A stretch of DNA of 64,000 bases from positions 62,001 to 126,000 of the forward strand of contig NZ_PJRT01000027.1 in NCBI RefSeq assembly GCF_002858935.1, read 5' to 3'. The notes beneath the pieces were generated by a model. That model was not told where the DNA came from and made no database searches. It was given only the letters and a program-made list of their open reading frames with translations. This DNA is from Pantoea endophytica (GTDB lineage: Bacteria; Pseudomonadota; Gammaproteobacteria; Enterobacterales; Enterobacteriaceae). The translations under genes were made by a program, and so were the position numbers. Positions within the stretch are counted from its first letter, which is position 1, and the number at the start of each line of letters is the position of its first letter. Below are positions 26,256-39,945 of this stretch, piece by piece.

Positions 26256-27565
26256 AAACTGTAACCTGCAATTGCTGAGTCAAATGCTTTAAGCGAAGCG
26301 TTAGTAATAGCTTCCGGATTATCAAATAAATAAGAAAGAGTTGCATACCATTCATCCTCAGTGGAGCATATCCAACCATTTTCGTTATTTTTAATACAAT
26401 CAACGTATTCTGCAACGGAAGATGCAATAACAGCAACACCCTGAGATGCGGCTTCTATAAACTTGATATTTGATTTAGCATCATTAAAAACTGTTTTTTC
26501 TAACGGGACTAAAACGATGTCATGTTTATTAATTTCAGAAAGCATTTCATTAAAATTAACTAATGGTAAAAAATTACACTCTACACCGAGATGTGAAAAT
26601 ATAGACGTTTGGTCGCTAACCATACCTAAGAAACTCAAACAAAACTTATTAGGATAATCTTGCGCCAGTTTCATCAGGGGGCCACTGATTGTACTATAGT
26701 CCTTTAAGTGAGTTTTTGATCCTGATAAATACAACACCCGGACTTTTCTACTAATAATTTTTTTGCCTAAACTCTCTCTGGGAAGAAAATACTCTCGAGG
26801 TAATTTGTTTTTAGAGATTGTGATGTTCTCAATCAAATCAGAATGTAAATTGGCGATGGTTTTAGTTGAACATACCATCTGGTCTGCGCCTAATAAAATA
26901 GATGAGTCTCTGGTCATATCCTTAAGTATTTGATGGTAATCAGAAATACCTGAGCGAACAGCCCCTTTGTACTCCGAGTAATCTGGAAGTAAAAGATCAT
27001 CCACATCAATTATGATTTTTACATTCAAAGTACGGCAAAGATGCATAAAGTATTTTGTTTTTCGGCTACCATTACTGGGGCGGATGAATACCATCTCTTT
27101 TGCTGTAAAAATCTCTTTAACGGAGTCCAGAAAACTCGTGTCCTGATGGATGATTACCGAAGAATTTTTTCGCACTTCTGGGAAGTATCCGCGATAAAGA
27201 AAAGAAGCATTTGTCTTAACAGTGTCAAAGAAAATTATTGATTGTCCAGATTCAAAGCGTTCTGATTTTTTTATAGCACGAAAATTAGGTTCAAAAAATT
27301 CGCGCCCTTCTTTGTATCCATATGTATAGTAATGATAAGTCCCCGACAATCCGGAGTTTTTTATATCTTGATAGAATGAAAGATATTGTTTTTCATCTAA
27401 TAAAAGACTTTTGATATACGCATCTGATAAGTCCGGACGCGACCTTGCAAGATTGGATAAAAAATCCGCGAACTGGTCTTGTGAGGGCACATGCGTACTA
27501 TTCTGTGATTGTGAGTTCGAAGCCGGGTCACTCCGAAGTAGTTTAAAAACAGACGAATATTTCAT
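26252..27565 (-). CDS. Glycosyltransferase (GT4-like) with N-terminal polysaccharide-cluster domain
   Basis: 437 residues. The C-terminal half has the GT-B donor site pattern SNIKFIEAASQGVAVIASSVAEYVDCI and ENGWICSTEDEW; residues about 150-180 include IIIDVDDLLLPDYSEY, common in this GT4 group. The N-terminal segment with YLSFYQDIKNSGLSGTYHYYTYGYKEGREFF is a short motif often attached to O-antigen glycosyltransferases. Likely cytoplasmic. It reads opposite to the rml-wzt operon from a divergent region at 27566-27818, and is co-transcribed with the downstream unrecognised gene. AT-rich. Confidence 0.75.
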   Translation of the reverse strand: MKYSSVFKLLRSDPASNSQSQNSTHVPSQDQFADFLSNLARSRPDLSDAYIKSLLLDEKQYLSFYQDIKNSGLSGTYHYYTYGYKEGREFFEPNFRAIKKSERFESGQSIIFFDTVKTNASFLYRGYFPEVRKNSSVIIHQDTSFLDSVKEIFTAKEMVFIRPSNGSRKTKYFMHLCRTLNVKIIIDVDDLLLPDYSEYKGAVRSGISDYHQILKDMTRDSSILLGADQMVCSTKTIANLHSDLIENITISKNKLPREYFLPRESLGKKIISRKVRVLYLSGSKTHLKDYSTISGPLMKLAQDYPNKFCLSFLGMVSDQTSIFSHLGVECNFLPLVNFNEMLSEINKHDIVLVPLEKTVFNDAKSNIKFIEAASQGVAVIASSVAEYVDCIKNNENGWICSTEDEWYATLSYLFDNPEAITNASLKAFDSAIAGYSL

Positions 27566-27818
27566 ATGAGTTCAATCTATCAATGGGTTGAAAAAAGAGG
27601 ATAAAGTCGCCATCCGTTATCATCACGCTTGGGATTTTTCAAATTCGAATGTTATGCTAATGTCCTGGTAAGTGTAAAATTATATTTCTTCGGAGCGTTC
27701 ATATCAAGGTTTATGATGTGTTGAACAAGCGATATTAAAATGTGTATATGATAAATTAGTAAAAGAGTTAGTGTTAATAAACAATCATAGTTTTAATGTT
27801 ACTTTGCGAGTTGATAAA

Positions 27819-28916
27819 ATGAACTATTTGAAGCAACTGTACCAGCAGCATGAAGGTAAATCTTCGGATAAATGGGATATTTATCTCGATGTATATGATG
27901 AACTTTTTTTTGAACGGCGCTCTAATGTGTCAAGTTTTTTAGAAATTGGCGTACAAAACGGAGGTTCGCTTGAAATTTGGAGTAAATACTTTTCTTCGGC
28001 TCAACATCTGGTTGGCTGTGATATAAATCCTGATTGTGCCAAATTAAATTATGACAACCCTTCAATCGAAGTGGTAATAGGAAACTCATCAACAGTTGAA
28101 ATAAAAGAAAAAATTTTATCAATTTCCTCTGCATTTGATGTGATCATTGATGATGGCTCACATGTTTCTTCGGATATAATAAAATCTTTCTTGCTTTACT
28201 TTCCATTAATTGCTGATGATGGGATATATATCATTGAAGATCTTCATGCAAGTTATTGGGAAAGCTTTGAAGGTGGGTTGTATTATCCCTATTCTTCAAT
28301 GTCATTCTTAAAAAAACTTGCAGATGTTCCAAATCAGGAGCATTGGGGTGTTAAGCGTGATGCGAAAGATTATTTATCTCCATTTTATCGTTTTTATAAT
28401 TGTGAATCCATTGATAGCGTAGACTACTCAACTATTCATTCAGTTACTTTTGTGAATTCATTATGTGTAATAAAAAAGAAAAAATCAGAAAGTAACATTC
28501 TTGGTTCTCGTCATATCGCAGGAACTGAGTGGGATGTTTTTTCAAGAAATAAAAACTCGCAGGGTTTAAAAATAAATTGTATACCACAAGAGAAAAACAT
28601 CTGGAGCCAACTTGATACATTCCCTGAAATGGAATGGACAAAGTTAGTTACGAATGGAGTTGATAACGAAAATATTAATATTTCTTTGCAACAACAAATT
28701 GAACTTTCTCAACATGAATTAAATGTTAAGATTAAAACTTTGCTCAATGAGATTAGTCAAAAAGAGTTGTCTTACGAAAACTTATTAGAAGAAAATGCTC
28801 GTATTTCTGTGAAGCTAAAAAATATTACTACAGAAAATCATGCAATACTAACCTCTAATAGCTGGAGGATTACCCAGCCTCTAAGAGCTTTAATGAGAAA
28901 GTTTAAACGTAACTGA
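27819..28916 (+). CDS. MycE/CmcI-like SAM-dependent methyltransferase with C-terminal coiled coil
   Basis: 365 residues from ATG 27819 (GAG 8 bases upstream); an in-frame GTG at 27771 would add 16 residues but is less well placed. Motif I FLEIGVQNGG (residues 40-49), FDVIIDDGSH and GIYIIEDLHASYW match metal-dependent sugar O-methyltransferases. Residues about 284-345 are rich in Q, E, N and L heptads and should form a coiled coil, followed by SWRITQPLRALMRKF, a basic amphipathic tail common in O-antigen enzymes. By analogy with WbdD, whose coiled coil measures chain length, this could methylate a polysaccharide end. That role is inference. AT-rich. Confidence 0.75.
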   Translation: MNYLKQLYQQHEGKSSDKWDIYLDVYDELFFERRSNVSSFLEIGVQNGGSLEIWSKYFSSAQHLVGCDINPDCAKLNYDNPSIEVVIGNSSTVEIKEKILSISSAFDVIIDDGSHVSSDIIKSFLLYFPLIADDGIYIIEDLHASYWESFEGGLYYPYSSMSFLKKLADVPNQEHWGVKRDAKDYLSPFYRFYNCESIDSVDYSTIHSVTFVNSLCVIKKKKSESNILGSRHIAGTEWDVFSRNKNSQGLKINCIPQEKNIWSQLDTFPEMEWTKLVTNGVDNENINISLQQQIELSQHELNVKIKTLLNEISQKELSYENLLEENARISVKLKNITTENHAILTSNSWRITQPLRALMRKFKRN

Positions 28917-29001
28917 GTACTGGTTTTTATTGAAATTGAACAAAATTTGTTGGCCCACTTATCTTGTTGGGCCAAATATTCAACCCTATTTAGTTCTAGA
29001 A

Positions 29002-30117
29002 TTACACCACCAACAACTCCCCCCGCCTCCCAGCATTCTCCCCAGCCAACCGCACCACCAACATCCCCGCCGTCACAAACTTGGTCAAATTCCTCGCATA
29101 CAACACGCCACCAAACTCCGCCACCAGCGGCATCACCTGGTCAGTAATCGGATCAACAACCTCAGCCACCACTTCCCCCGCCTTAATCCACTCACCCAAA
29201 TTACGTCGGTAAAACACCAATCCAGATTGCGCCGCATGGATATACTCACATCCCGCCAGCGCCGTCGCTGGATGAATCAGGGCAGGGGACTCACCCACTT
29301 CACCGGCAATATAACCACCTTCAATCAGCGCATTGATAATCGCGTCAGCATCTTTCTCCGCCATCTCAGGCGATACATCCGCGACACCGCGTAGTTCCAG
29401 CGTCACCGGCAGCAAGCCGCGCGGCATCGGATACTCATCACCAAAACGCTCTGCCAATGTTAGCCACGGTTCACAGCAAGCCTCATCAAACGGTTCACCG
29501 CCAGATATCTGCGCCAACAACTGCACTTCACTGCCTAACCAACGCGCCAAAGGTTCAATGTCCGGCCACGCGTGCGGCGTGGTGTAGAGGTGCGGCAGCG
29601 CATCCCAGTCACAATGTAGATCAATCATCAAATCGGCCTGGCTCGCCATACGCATCAGCGTAAAGCGCTGGGCATCCAGTTCGGTGCGGGCAATGCGGTC
29701 ACGATAATGGCGATCAATCGCTTCCCTGATCAGGCGTTTATTTTCGTATTCACTTTGTGTCAGGGAATCAGCAAGTTCTTCAGCCAGCGCTTCACCCAAT
29801 GCCGGGAAGCGGCGGTTAAAGTCTTGTCCTGATAACGTATGGAAACGCCCGAGATGGCTACCGTGCCAGTGTTGTCCCATGGCTAAAGGATTCGCCACCG
29901 GCACCAATGTGATTTTGGCTTTGAGTTGTCCGGCAGATTCCAGCGCCAGCAGTTTCTGTTTCAAGTACCATGCCACCGCCATGCCCGGCAGTTCATCGCC
30001 GTGCAGCGCAGCCTGAATATAGACGCGTTGCTGCGAATCGGTGCCGAAGTGGAAGCTGACAATTTCGCGTTGCGTGCCCAGCGAGGCGCTTAATAGAGGA
30101 TGATGTTGTTGTTGCAT
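29002..30117 (-). CDS. Succinylglutamate desuccinylase/aspartoacylase family zinc hydrolase
   Basis: 371 residues. The zinc-ligand motif HGDELPG near residue 39 and DLHCDWD near residue 168 identify the AstE/AspA branch of the M14 peptidase-like family. Such enzymes remove acyl groups from amino acids; here the substrate is unknown, and the usual ast operon genes are absent. It is a single minus-strand gene whose start lies 112 bp from the terminator side of the next gene. GC content returns to the genome average here, marking the end of the AT-rich polysaccharide region. A weak 8-bp hairpin (28950-28957 with 28968-28975) lies between it and the methyltransferase. Confidence 0.82.
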   Translation of the reverse strand: MQQQHHPLLSASLGTQREIVSFHFGTDSQQRVYIQAALHGDELPGMAVAWYLKQKLLALESAGQLKAKITLVPVANPLAMGQHWHGSHLGRFHTLSGQDFNRRFPALGEALAEELADSLTQSEYENKRLIREAIDRHYRDRIARTELDAQRFTLMRMASQADLMIDLHCDWDALPHLYTTPHAWPDIEPLARWLGSEVQLLAQISGGEPFDEACCEPWLTLAERFGDEYPMPRGLLPVTLELRGVADVSPEMAEKDADAIINALIEGGYIAGEVGESPALIHPATALAGCEYIHAAQSGLVFYRRNLGEWIKAGEVVAEVVDPITDQVMPLVAEFGGVLYARNLTKFVTAGMLVVRLAGENAGRRGELLVV

Positions 30118-30198
30118 AACGCTATCGATGTCCTTTATTCATGGCACGCTTTCAGCGACGCCAGATGCATTTTCTGATGGAATTATAGTGCTGAGTGC

Positions 30199-30223
30199 AA
30201 AAAGGGCGGCAAAAAAGCCGCCC
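30199..30223 (-). terminator. Intrinsic terminator after the amino-acid binding protein gene
   Basis: Perfect 7-bp GC stem (30204-30210 with 30217-30223) with a 6-base loop; on the minus strand it is followed by five T. It lies 6 bp after the stop codon of the gene at 30230-31027. Confidence 0.85.
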
Positions 30224-30229
30224 AAAAGA

Positions 30230-31027
30230 TTACTGCTGGATGGAGATGTCAGTTGCGAAGTACTTTTTCTGAATTTTTTCGAAAGTGCCGTTCTTCTTCA
30301 GTTCGGCAAACGCGTTATCCAGTGCGGTTTTCAGTTCGGTGTCGCCTTTACGCAGACCTATCGCGGTGCCCGGACCGATAATTGGGTCCTGCACAATCGG
30401 GCCAGCCAGCTCGAAATCTTTGCCCTGCGGATGTTTCAGGAAGCCATTGGCGGCTTGAGCGGCATCTGTAAACACCACGTCAAGTCGACCCGAAATCAGG
30501 TCGCTTTCTACCTGCGCCTGATCGCCATAAGGCACAACCTGCACGCCATGCGGCTGCCATTTGGCCAACGCATATCGCTCCTGCACGGTGCCTTGCTCAA
30601 CGCCCACGGTTTTGCCTTTCAGCGATTCAGCAGTTGGCAGCAAGCCAGAACCTTTACGCGCAATCAGCTGCGTATGGGTGTCGTACAGCGGCACGGTGAA
30701 ATCAATCTGCTTCAGACGTTCTTCGGTGATGCCCATATCCGACAAGATGGCGTCGAACTTGCGCGCTTTCAGCGCCGGGATCATGCCATCGAACTGGCTC
30801 TCCACCCACACGCATTTGGCCTGCATCTGCTCGCATAGCGCATTGCCGAGATCGATATCAAAACCAACCAGTTTGCCCTGTGGCGTTTTGGATTCGAAAG
30901 GAGGATAGGTGGGATCCACTGCGAAACGCACCTGATCAATTTTTGCCTGTGCGCCAAACGCGCAACCTGCCAGCACAGCCAGCGCCAGCGTGTGACGCAG
31001 GCAGGTGGTTAAACGAGAACTTGCCAT
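30230..31027 (-). CDS. Periplasmic amino-acid-binding protein of an ABC importer (HisJ/ArgT-like)
   Basis: 265 residues from ATG 31027 (AGAAGA lies upstream); the longer frame from 31093 adds 22 residues before the signal peptide and is rejected. A signal peptide ends near FGAQA-KID. The fold is bacterial extracellular solute-binding protein family 3: RFAVDPTYPPFESKTPQGKLVGFDIDLGNALCEQM and ILSDMGITEERLKQIDFTVPL are its hallmarks. Ligand probably lysine, arginine, ornithine or histidine. No permease or ATPase gene is adjacent, so it must share a transporter encoded elsewhere. Confidence 0.88.
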   Translation of the reverse strand: MASSRLTTCLRHTLALAVLAGCAFGAQAKIDQVRFAVDPTYPPFESKTPQGKLVGFDIDLGNALCEQMQAKCVWVESQFDGMIPALKARKFDAILSDMGITEERLKQIDFTVPLYDTHTQLIARKGSGLLPTAESLKGKTVGVEQGTVQERYALAKWQPHGVQVVPYGDQAQVESDLISGRLDVVFTDAAQAANGFLKHPQGKDFELAGPIVQDPIIGPGTAIGLRKGDTELKTALDNAFAELKKNGTFEKIQKKYFATDISIQQ

Positions 31028-31093
31028 AATATCGGTCTTCTTTTGATGTGATGTTGAGTCAGAAAGAGTACCGCTCAGGGCCTGGCAAGGCAA

Positions 31094-31570
31094 TTAGAGG
31101 ATTATTTTCATCACGTTACCATTATGCAGCACCTGATAATCCGCTACATTCAGCACCACCGATTGCTCCAGCATTCCGGCATTGAAGGCGATTTCGTCAT
31201 AGCGTTCAAACAGCAGCGGATCGACCACCAGCTGTAAATCAGGATGGAAGCTAAACGGCGGAATAGCCCCGAATACGCAGCCGGTCAGCGTATTCACTTC
31301 CGCAGGCGAGGCCAGCGAAGCACGGCGACCGCCAACCGCTGCAGCAACCTTGCTGAGATCCGCTTGCTGATCGGCAGGCAGCACCGCCAGCACATGCTGT
31401 TTGATACCGTTGCCTTTCACATGACACACCAGCGCCTTCGCGCCTTGCCCTACTTCCGTGCCACGAATTGCCGCCACCGCTTCGCACTTGCCGGTCGCTT
31501 CATGCTCCATCACGCGATAGCGCGCCTGATGTTGGTCGAGCAGGGCGATCAGTTTTTCATGGGTGGTCAT
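31094..31570 (-). CDS. yeaK: YbaK/EbsC-type aminoacyl-tRNA deacylase, YeaK-like
   Basis: 158 residues from ATG 31570, which has GGA 6-8 bases upstream; alternative ATG 31582 lacks a ribosome binding site. The YbaK domain covers the whole protein: GKCEAVAAIRGTEVGQGAKALVCHVKG, ADLSKVAAAVGGRRASLASPAEV and GCVFGAIPPFSF. In E. coli YeaK has this sequence pattern and clears wrongly charged tRNA. It sits 67 bp from the ABC binding-protein start with no clear operon partner. Confidence 0.82.
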   Translation of the reverse strand: MTTHEKLIALLDQHQARYRVMEHEATGKCEAVAAIRGTEVGQGAKALVCHVKGNGIKQHVLAVLPADQQADLSKVAAAVGGRRASLASPAEVNTLTGCVFGAIPPFSFHPDLQLVVDPLLFERYDEIAFNAGMLEQSVVLNVADYQVLHNGNVMKIIL

Positions 31571-31595
31571 GGTGTTTTCCATGCTGATGAATAGC

Positions 31596-31652
31596 GTAGG
31601 GTGCGCATTTATGCGCGCCTGGGACATTGGTCGCCATGAATGGCGACCCTAC
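31596..31652. repeat. Inverted pair of GTAG-headed palindromes between yeaK and hisI
   Basis: Plus-strand unit from GTAGGG at 31596 with a GCGCATTTATGCGC palindrome; minus-strand unit from GTAGGG at 31652 with a perfect dyad at 31630-31647. The two heads face outward (GTAGGG ... CCCTAC). Same family as 9504 and 56928 but with a different stem sequence. It stands just after the hisI stop and before the yeaK start. Confidence 0.7.
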
Positions 31653-31658
31653 GAAACG

Positions 31659-32263
31659 TTATTTATGACGCGCCCGCAGATTATTGATGATGGTGCTCAA
31701 ATCCAGCTCCTGATCCTGCAGCAGCACCATCAGGTGATAAAGCAGATCCGAAGCTTCATTGGTCAGCTCGTGACGATCGTTAACCGTTGCAGCCAACGCC
31801 GTTTCCACGCCTTCTTCACCCACCTTCTGCGCGATACGCTTGGTGCCGCTGGCATAAAGCTTCGCGGTGTACGAACTCTCTGGATCGGCGCTTTTGCGCG
31901 AAGCCAGCAGCTGCTCCAGCTGATAGAGGAACGTCCAGTCTGGCGCAGCCGGTGAGAAGCAGCTGGAAGTGCCGAGATGGCAGGTTGGGCCAATCGGATT
32001 GGCCAGCACCAGCAGCGTGTCGTTGTCGCAGTCCGGCGTAATGCTCGCCACTTGCAGGAAGTGGCCCGAGGTTTCGCCTTTGGTCCATAAACGGTTTTTG
32101 GTGCGTGAGAAGAAGGTGACGTTGCCCTCGCTGAGGGTTTTTTGCAGCGCTTCTTCGTTCATATAACCGTGCATCAGCACTTCGCCGGAAACGTTGTGCT
32201 GGACGATAACGGGCATCATGCCCGCGGTTTTGACCCAATCCAGCCTGGCCAGTTGTTCTGCAG

Positions 32264-32270
<7 letters not shown>
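31659..32270 (-). CDS. hisI: Phosphoribosyl-AMP cyclohydrolase / phosphoribosyl-ATP pyrophosphatase
   Basis: 203 residues, two domains. The N-terminal cyclohydrolase has [20 protein letters not shown] and the metal-binding DCDNDTLL; the C-terminal pyrophosphatase has [20 protein letters not shown] and [10 protein letters not shown]. It carries out steps 2 and 3 of histidine synthesis. Last gene of the his operon; its start overlaps the hisF stop by 7 bases. Confidence 0.97.
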
Positions 32271-37793
<5,523 letters not shown>

Positions 37794-37797
37794 GGTA

Positions 37798-38697
37798 TTA
37801 CTCCAACATTTTTTCAATTGGCAGCACGAGGATCGAGCTGGCACCCAGCGACTTCAGCTTTTCCATGGTTTCCCAGAACAGCGTTTCGCTGCTCACCATG
37901 TGCATCGCCACGCGGCTCACATCGCCGGCCAGCGGCAGCACGGTTGGACGCTCAGCACCCGGCAGCAACGCAATCACCTCATCCAGGCGCTCGCTTGGCG
38001 CGTGCAGCATGATGTACTTGGATTCACGCGCTTTAATTACGCCCTGAATACGCGTCATCATTTTGTCGACCAGCTCTTGCTTGGCGGCCGGCAGTTCGCC
38101 ATCGCGCTGAATCAGCACCGCTTTAGAGCGGTAGATCACTTCCACTTCGCGCAGGCCGTTGGCTTCCAGCGTGGCACCGGTTGAAACCAGGTCACAAATC
38201 GCATCGGCCAGGCCAGCGCGAGGAGCAACTTCGACAGAACCGTTCAGCAGGCAGGATTTGAAGGCGACGCCTTGTTTATCGAGGTATTTCTTCAGCAGGT
38301 GTGGATAAGAGGTGGCGATGCGGGCGTTATTCAGGCATTGCGGGCCGGTGTACTCTTCATCAACCGGCATCGCCAGCGACAGGCGACAACCGCCGAAATC
38401 CAGACGACGCAGCGTGAAGTAACGCGGATCTTCGCCCTGAGCACGGCGATTCAGCAGCTCCTCTTCCAGCACGTTTTCACCGACGATACCGAGATCGACC
38501 ACGCCATCCATTACCAGGCCAGGGATATCGTCATCGCGCACACGCAGGATGTCGATCGGCATGTTCTCCGCAAACGCAATCAGACGCTGCTGCTGAAGGT
38601 TAATTTTGATACCGCAGCGTGCCAGCAGTTCGCGTGATTCATCACTTAAACGGCCAGATTTCTGCATAGCTATGCGAATACGGGTGTTATCTAACAT
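37798..38697 (-). CDS. hisG: ATP phosphoribosyltransferase
   Basis: 299 residues, the same length as in E. coli, from ATG 38697 ([21 protein letters not shown]). Long-form enzyme with the C-terminal regulatory domain (residues about 225-299) that binds histidine for feedback inhibition. First structural gene of the operon, directly after the attenuator. Confidence 0.97.
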   Translation of the reverse strand: MLDNTRIRIAMQKSGRLSDESRELLARCGIKINLQQQRLIAFAENMPIDILRVRDDDIPGLVMDGVVDLGIVGENVLEEELLNRRAQGEDPRYFTLRRLDFGGCRLSLAMPVDEEYTGPQCLNNARIATSYPHLLKKYLDKQGVAFKSCLLNGSVEVAPRAGLADAICDLVSTGATLEANGLREVEVIYRSKAVLIQRDGELPAAKQELVDKMMTRIQGVIKARESKYIMLHAPSERLDEVIALLPGAERPTVLPLAGDVSRVAMHMVSSETLFWETMEKLKSLGASSILVLPIEKMLE

Positions 38698-38752
38698 GGT
38701 TCCTGTCCTCTTATTCAATTCTGTCTGAACGTGTTGGTTGGCGTTCGCCCAT

Positions 38753-38784
38753 AAAAAAACCCCCGGAAGATGATCTTCCGGGGG
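38753..38784 (-). terminator. his operon attenuator terminator
   Basis: An 11-bp perfect stem (38760-38770 with 38774-38784) with a 3-base loop, followed on the minus strand by seven T (38759-38753). It lies between the hisL leader peptide and hisG, so leader translation decides whether it forms. Confidence 0.95.
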
Positions 38785-38847
38785 CTCTCTTTGCGTTCGC
38801 ACCACTGGAAGATCCTAATCGTCTCCCAGCACACATCGCCTGAAAGA

Positions 38848-38895
38848 CTAGTCAGGGTGATGGTGATGATGGTGGTTGAACTGAACGCGTGTCAT
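38848..38895 (-). CDS. hisL: his operon leader peptide
   Basis: A 15-codon frame encoding MTRVQFNHHHHHHPD with six consecutive histidine codons, ending in TAG. Stalling at these codons when charged tRNA-His is scarce prevents formation of the downstream terminator, as in the classical his attenuation mechanism. E. coli has seven histidines. Confidence 0.97.
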   Translation of the reverse strand: MTRVQFNHHHHHHPD

Positions 38896-38938
38896 AGTAA
38901 ATTCCGTTGCTGAATGAGTATTCATTTGCGTGCTGAAT

Positions 38939-38967
38939 AACCTAACGAAGATGGTGACAATTGGCAA
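38939..38967 (-). promoter_or_regulatory. his operon promoter
   Basis: TTGCCA (38962-38967) and TAGGTT (38939-38944) on the minus strand, spaced 17 bp. TAGGTT is the same -10 box as in the Salmonella and E. coli his promoters. It lies 44 bp upstream of hisL. Confidence 0.8.
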
Positions 38968-39071
38968 CCCTTTTTTAACCGTCAATTTCCGGAATCTCCC
39001 GAAACAGTTTGCGCTGGTTTGGCACATCTACCCGCACTAAGATGAAGTGTGAGCCCATAGCAGGAGTCGAT

Positions 39072-39899
39072 ATGAAAAAGGTCGCGATTGTAGGTCTGGG
39101 ATGGCTGGGTATGCCGCTGGCGATGGCGCTAACGGCACGCGGCTGGCAGGTCACCGGCAGTAAAACCTCGCCGGATGGCGTGGACGCCGCTCGCCGCTGT
39201 GGCATCGAAGCCTGCCAGCTGGTGCTAACCCCCGAACTGGAGTGTGAAGCCGAAGAGTTAGATACGCTGATGGCAGTCGATGCGCTGGTGGTGACATTAC
39301 CTGCCAGCCGCACGGTGAAAGGCGGTGAAGATTACATGCAGGCGGTGCAGAACGTGGTGGATACCGCGCTGGCGAAGAAAGTGCCGCGCATTATTTTCAC
39401 CAGCTCAACCTCAGTGTACGGCAGCGGTGAGGGCGTAATGAAAGAGAGCAGTCCGCTGCAGCCGGAAACCGTCGCCGGCAAGACGTTAGTGGAGCTGGAG
39501 AACTGGCTGCACGATCTGCCCGGCACCAGCGTAGACATTGTGCGTCTCGCGGGATTAGTGGGGCCAAATCGTCATCCGGGGCGTTTTCTGGCGGGCAAAA
39601 CCGGGCTGGAAAACGGGGGGCATGCGGTCAATCTGGTGCATCTCGATGATGTGGTGGATGCGATTGTGCTGTTGCTGCAAACCCCGAAAGGCGGCCATGT
39701 TTACAATTTATGTGCCTCGAAACACCCGTCGCGGGATAGCTTTTATCCCAGCGTGTCGAAGCAGCTAGGGCTTGAGCCACCGACGTTTGTCGTTGAGCCA
39801 GAGCGTTCAAACGGCAAGGTGATTGATGGCTCGAAGATCGCGAGTGAGCTGGGTTTTGAGTATACGTATGATGACCCGATGAAAATGCCGTTAGAATAA
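39072..39899 (+). CDS. yeeZ: YeeZ, NAD-dependent epimerase/dehydratase family protein
   Basis: 275 residues from ATG 39072, with AGGAG 5 bases upstream; the longer frame from 39009 is rejected. N-terminal VAIVGLGWLGMPLA nucleotide-binding site and FTSSTSVYGSG segment of the extended SDR type. Very close in pattern to E. coli YeeZ, which also lies next to the his operon and is divergent from it. Function unknown; substrate not established. Confidence 0.92.
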   Translation: MKKVAIVGLGWLGMPLAMALTARGWQVTGSKTSPDGVDAARRCGIEACQLVLTPELECEAEELDTLMAVDALVVTLPASRTVKGGEDYMQAVQNVVDTALAKKVPRIIFTSSTSVYGSGEGVMKESSPLQPETVAGKTLVELENWLHDLPGTSVDIVRLAGLVGPNRHPGRFLAGKTGLENGGHAVNLVHLDDVVDAIVLLLQTPKGGHVYNLCASKHPSRDSFYPSVSKQLGLEPPTFVVEPERSNGKVIDGSKIASELGFEYTYDDPMKMPLE

Positions 39900-39916
39900 T
39901 TTTACAGTTTAATGAC

Positions 39917-39936
39917 AGGCAGCAAAATTGCTGCCT
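39917..39936. terminator. Hairpin between convergent yeeZ and gtr-type gene
   Basis: Perfect 9-bp arms (39917-39925, 39928-39936) in the 46-bp gap between convergent genes. The T-runs on either side are weak, so termination is likely but not certain. Confidence 0.5.
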
Positions 39937-39945
39937 CATTTAACT

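Noticed and set aside
31034..31093. Extended N-terminus of the amino-acid-binding protein
   Set aside because: It would put 22 polar residues before the signal peptide; ATG 31027 has a proper ribosome binding site.
38860..38882. Short repeat or CRISPR-like array of GTG/ATG triplets
   Set aside because: The triplets are the histidine codons of the hisL leader read on the other strand.
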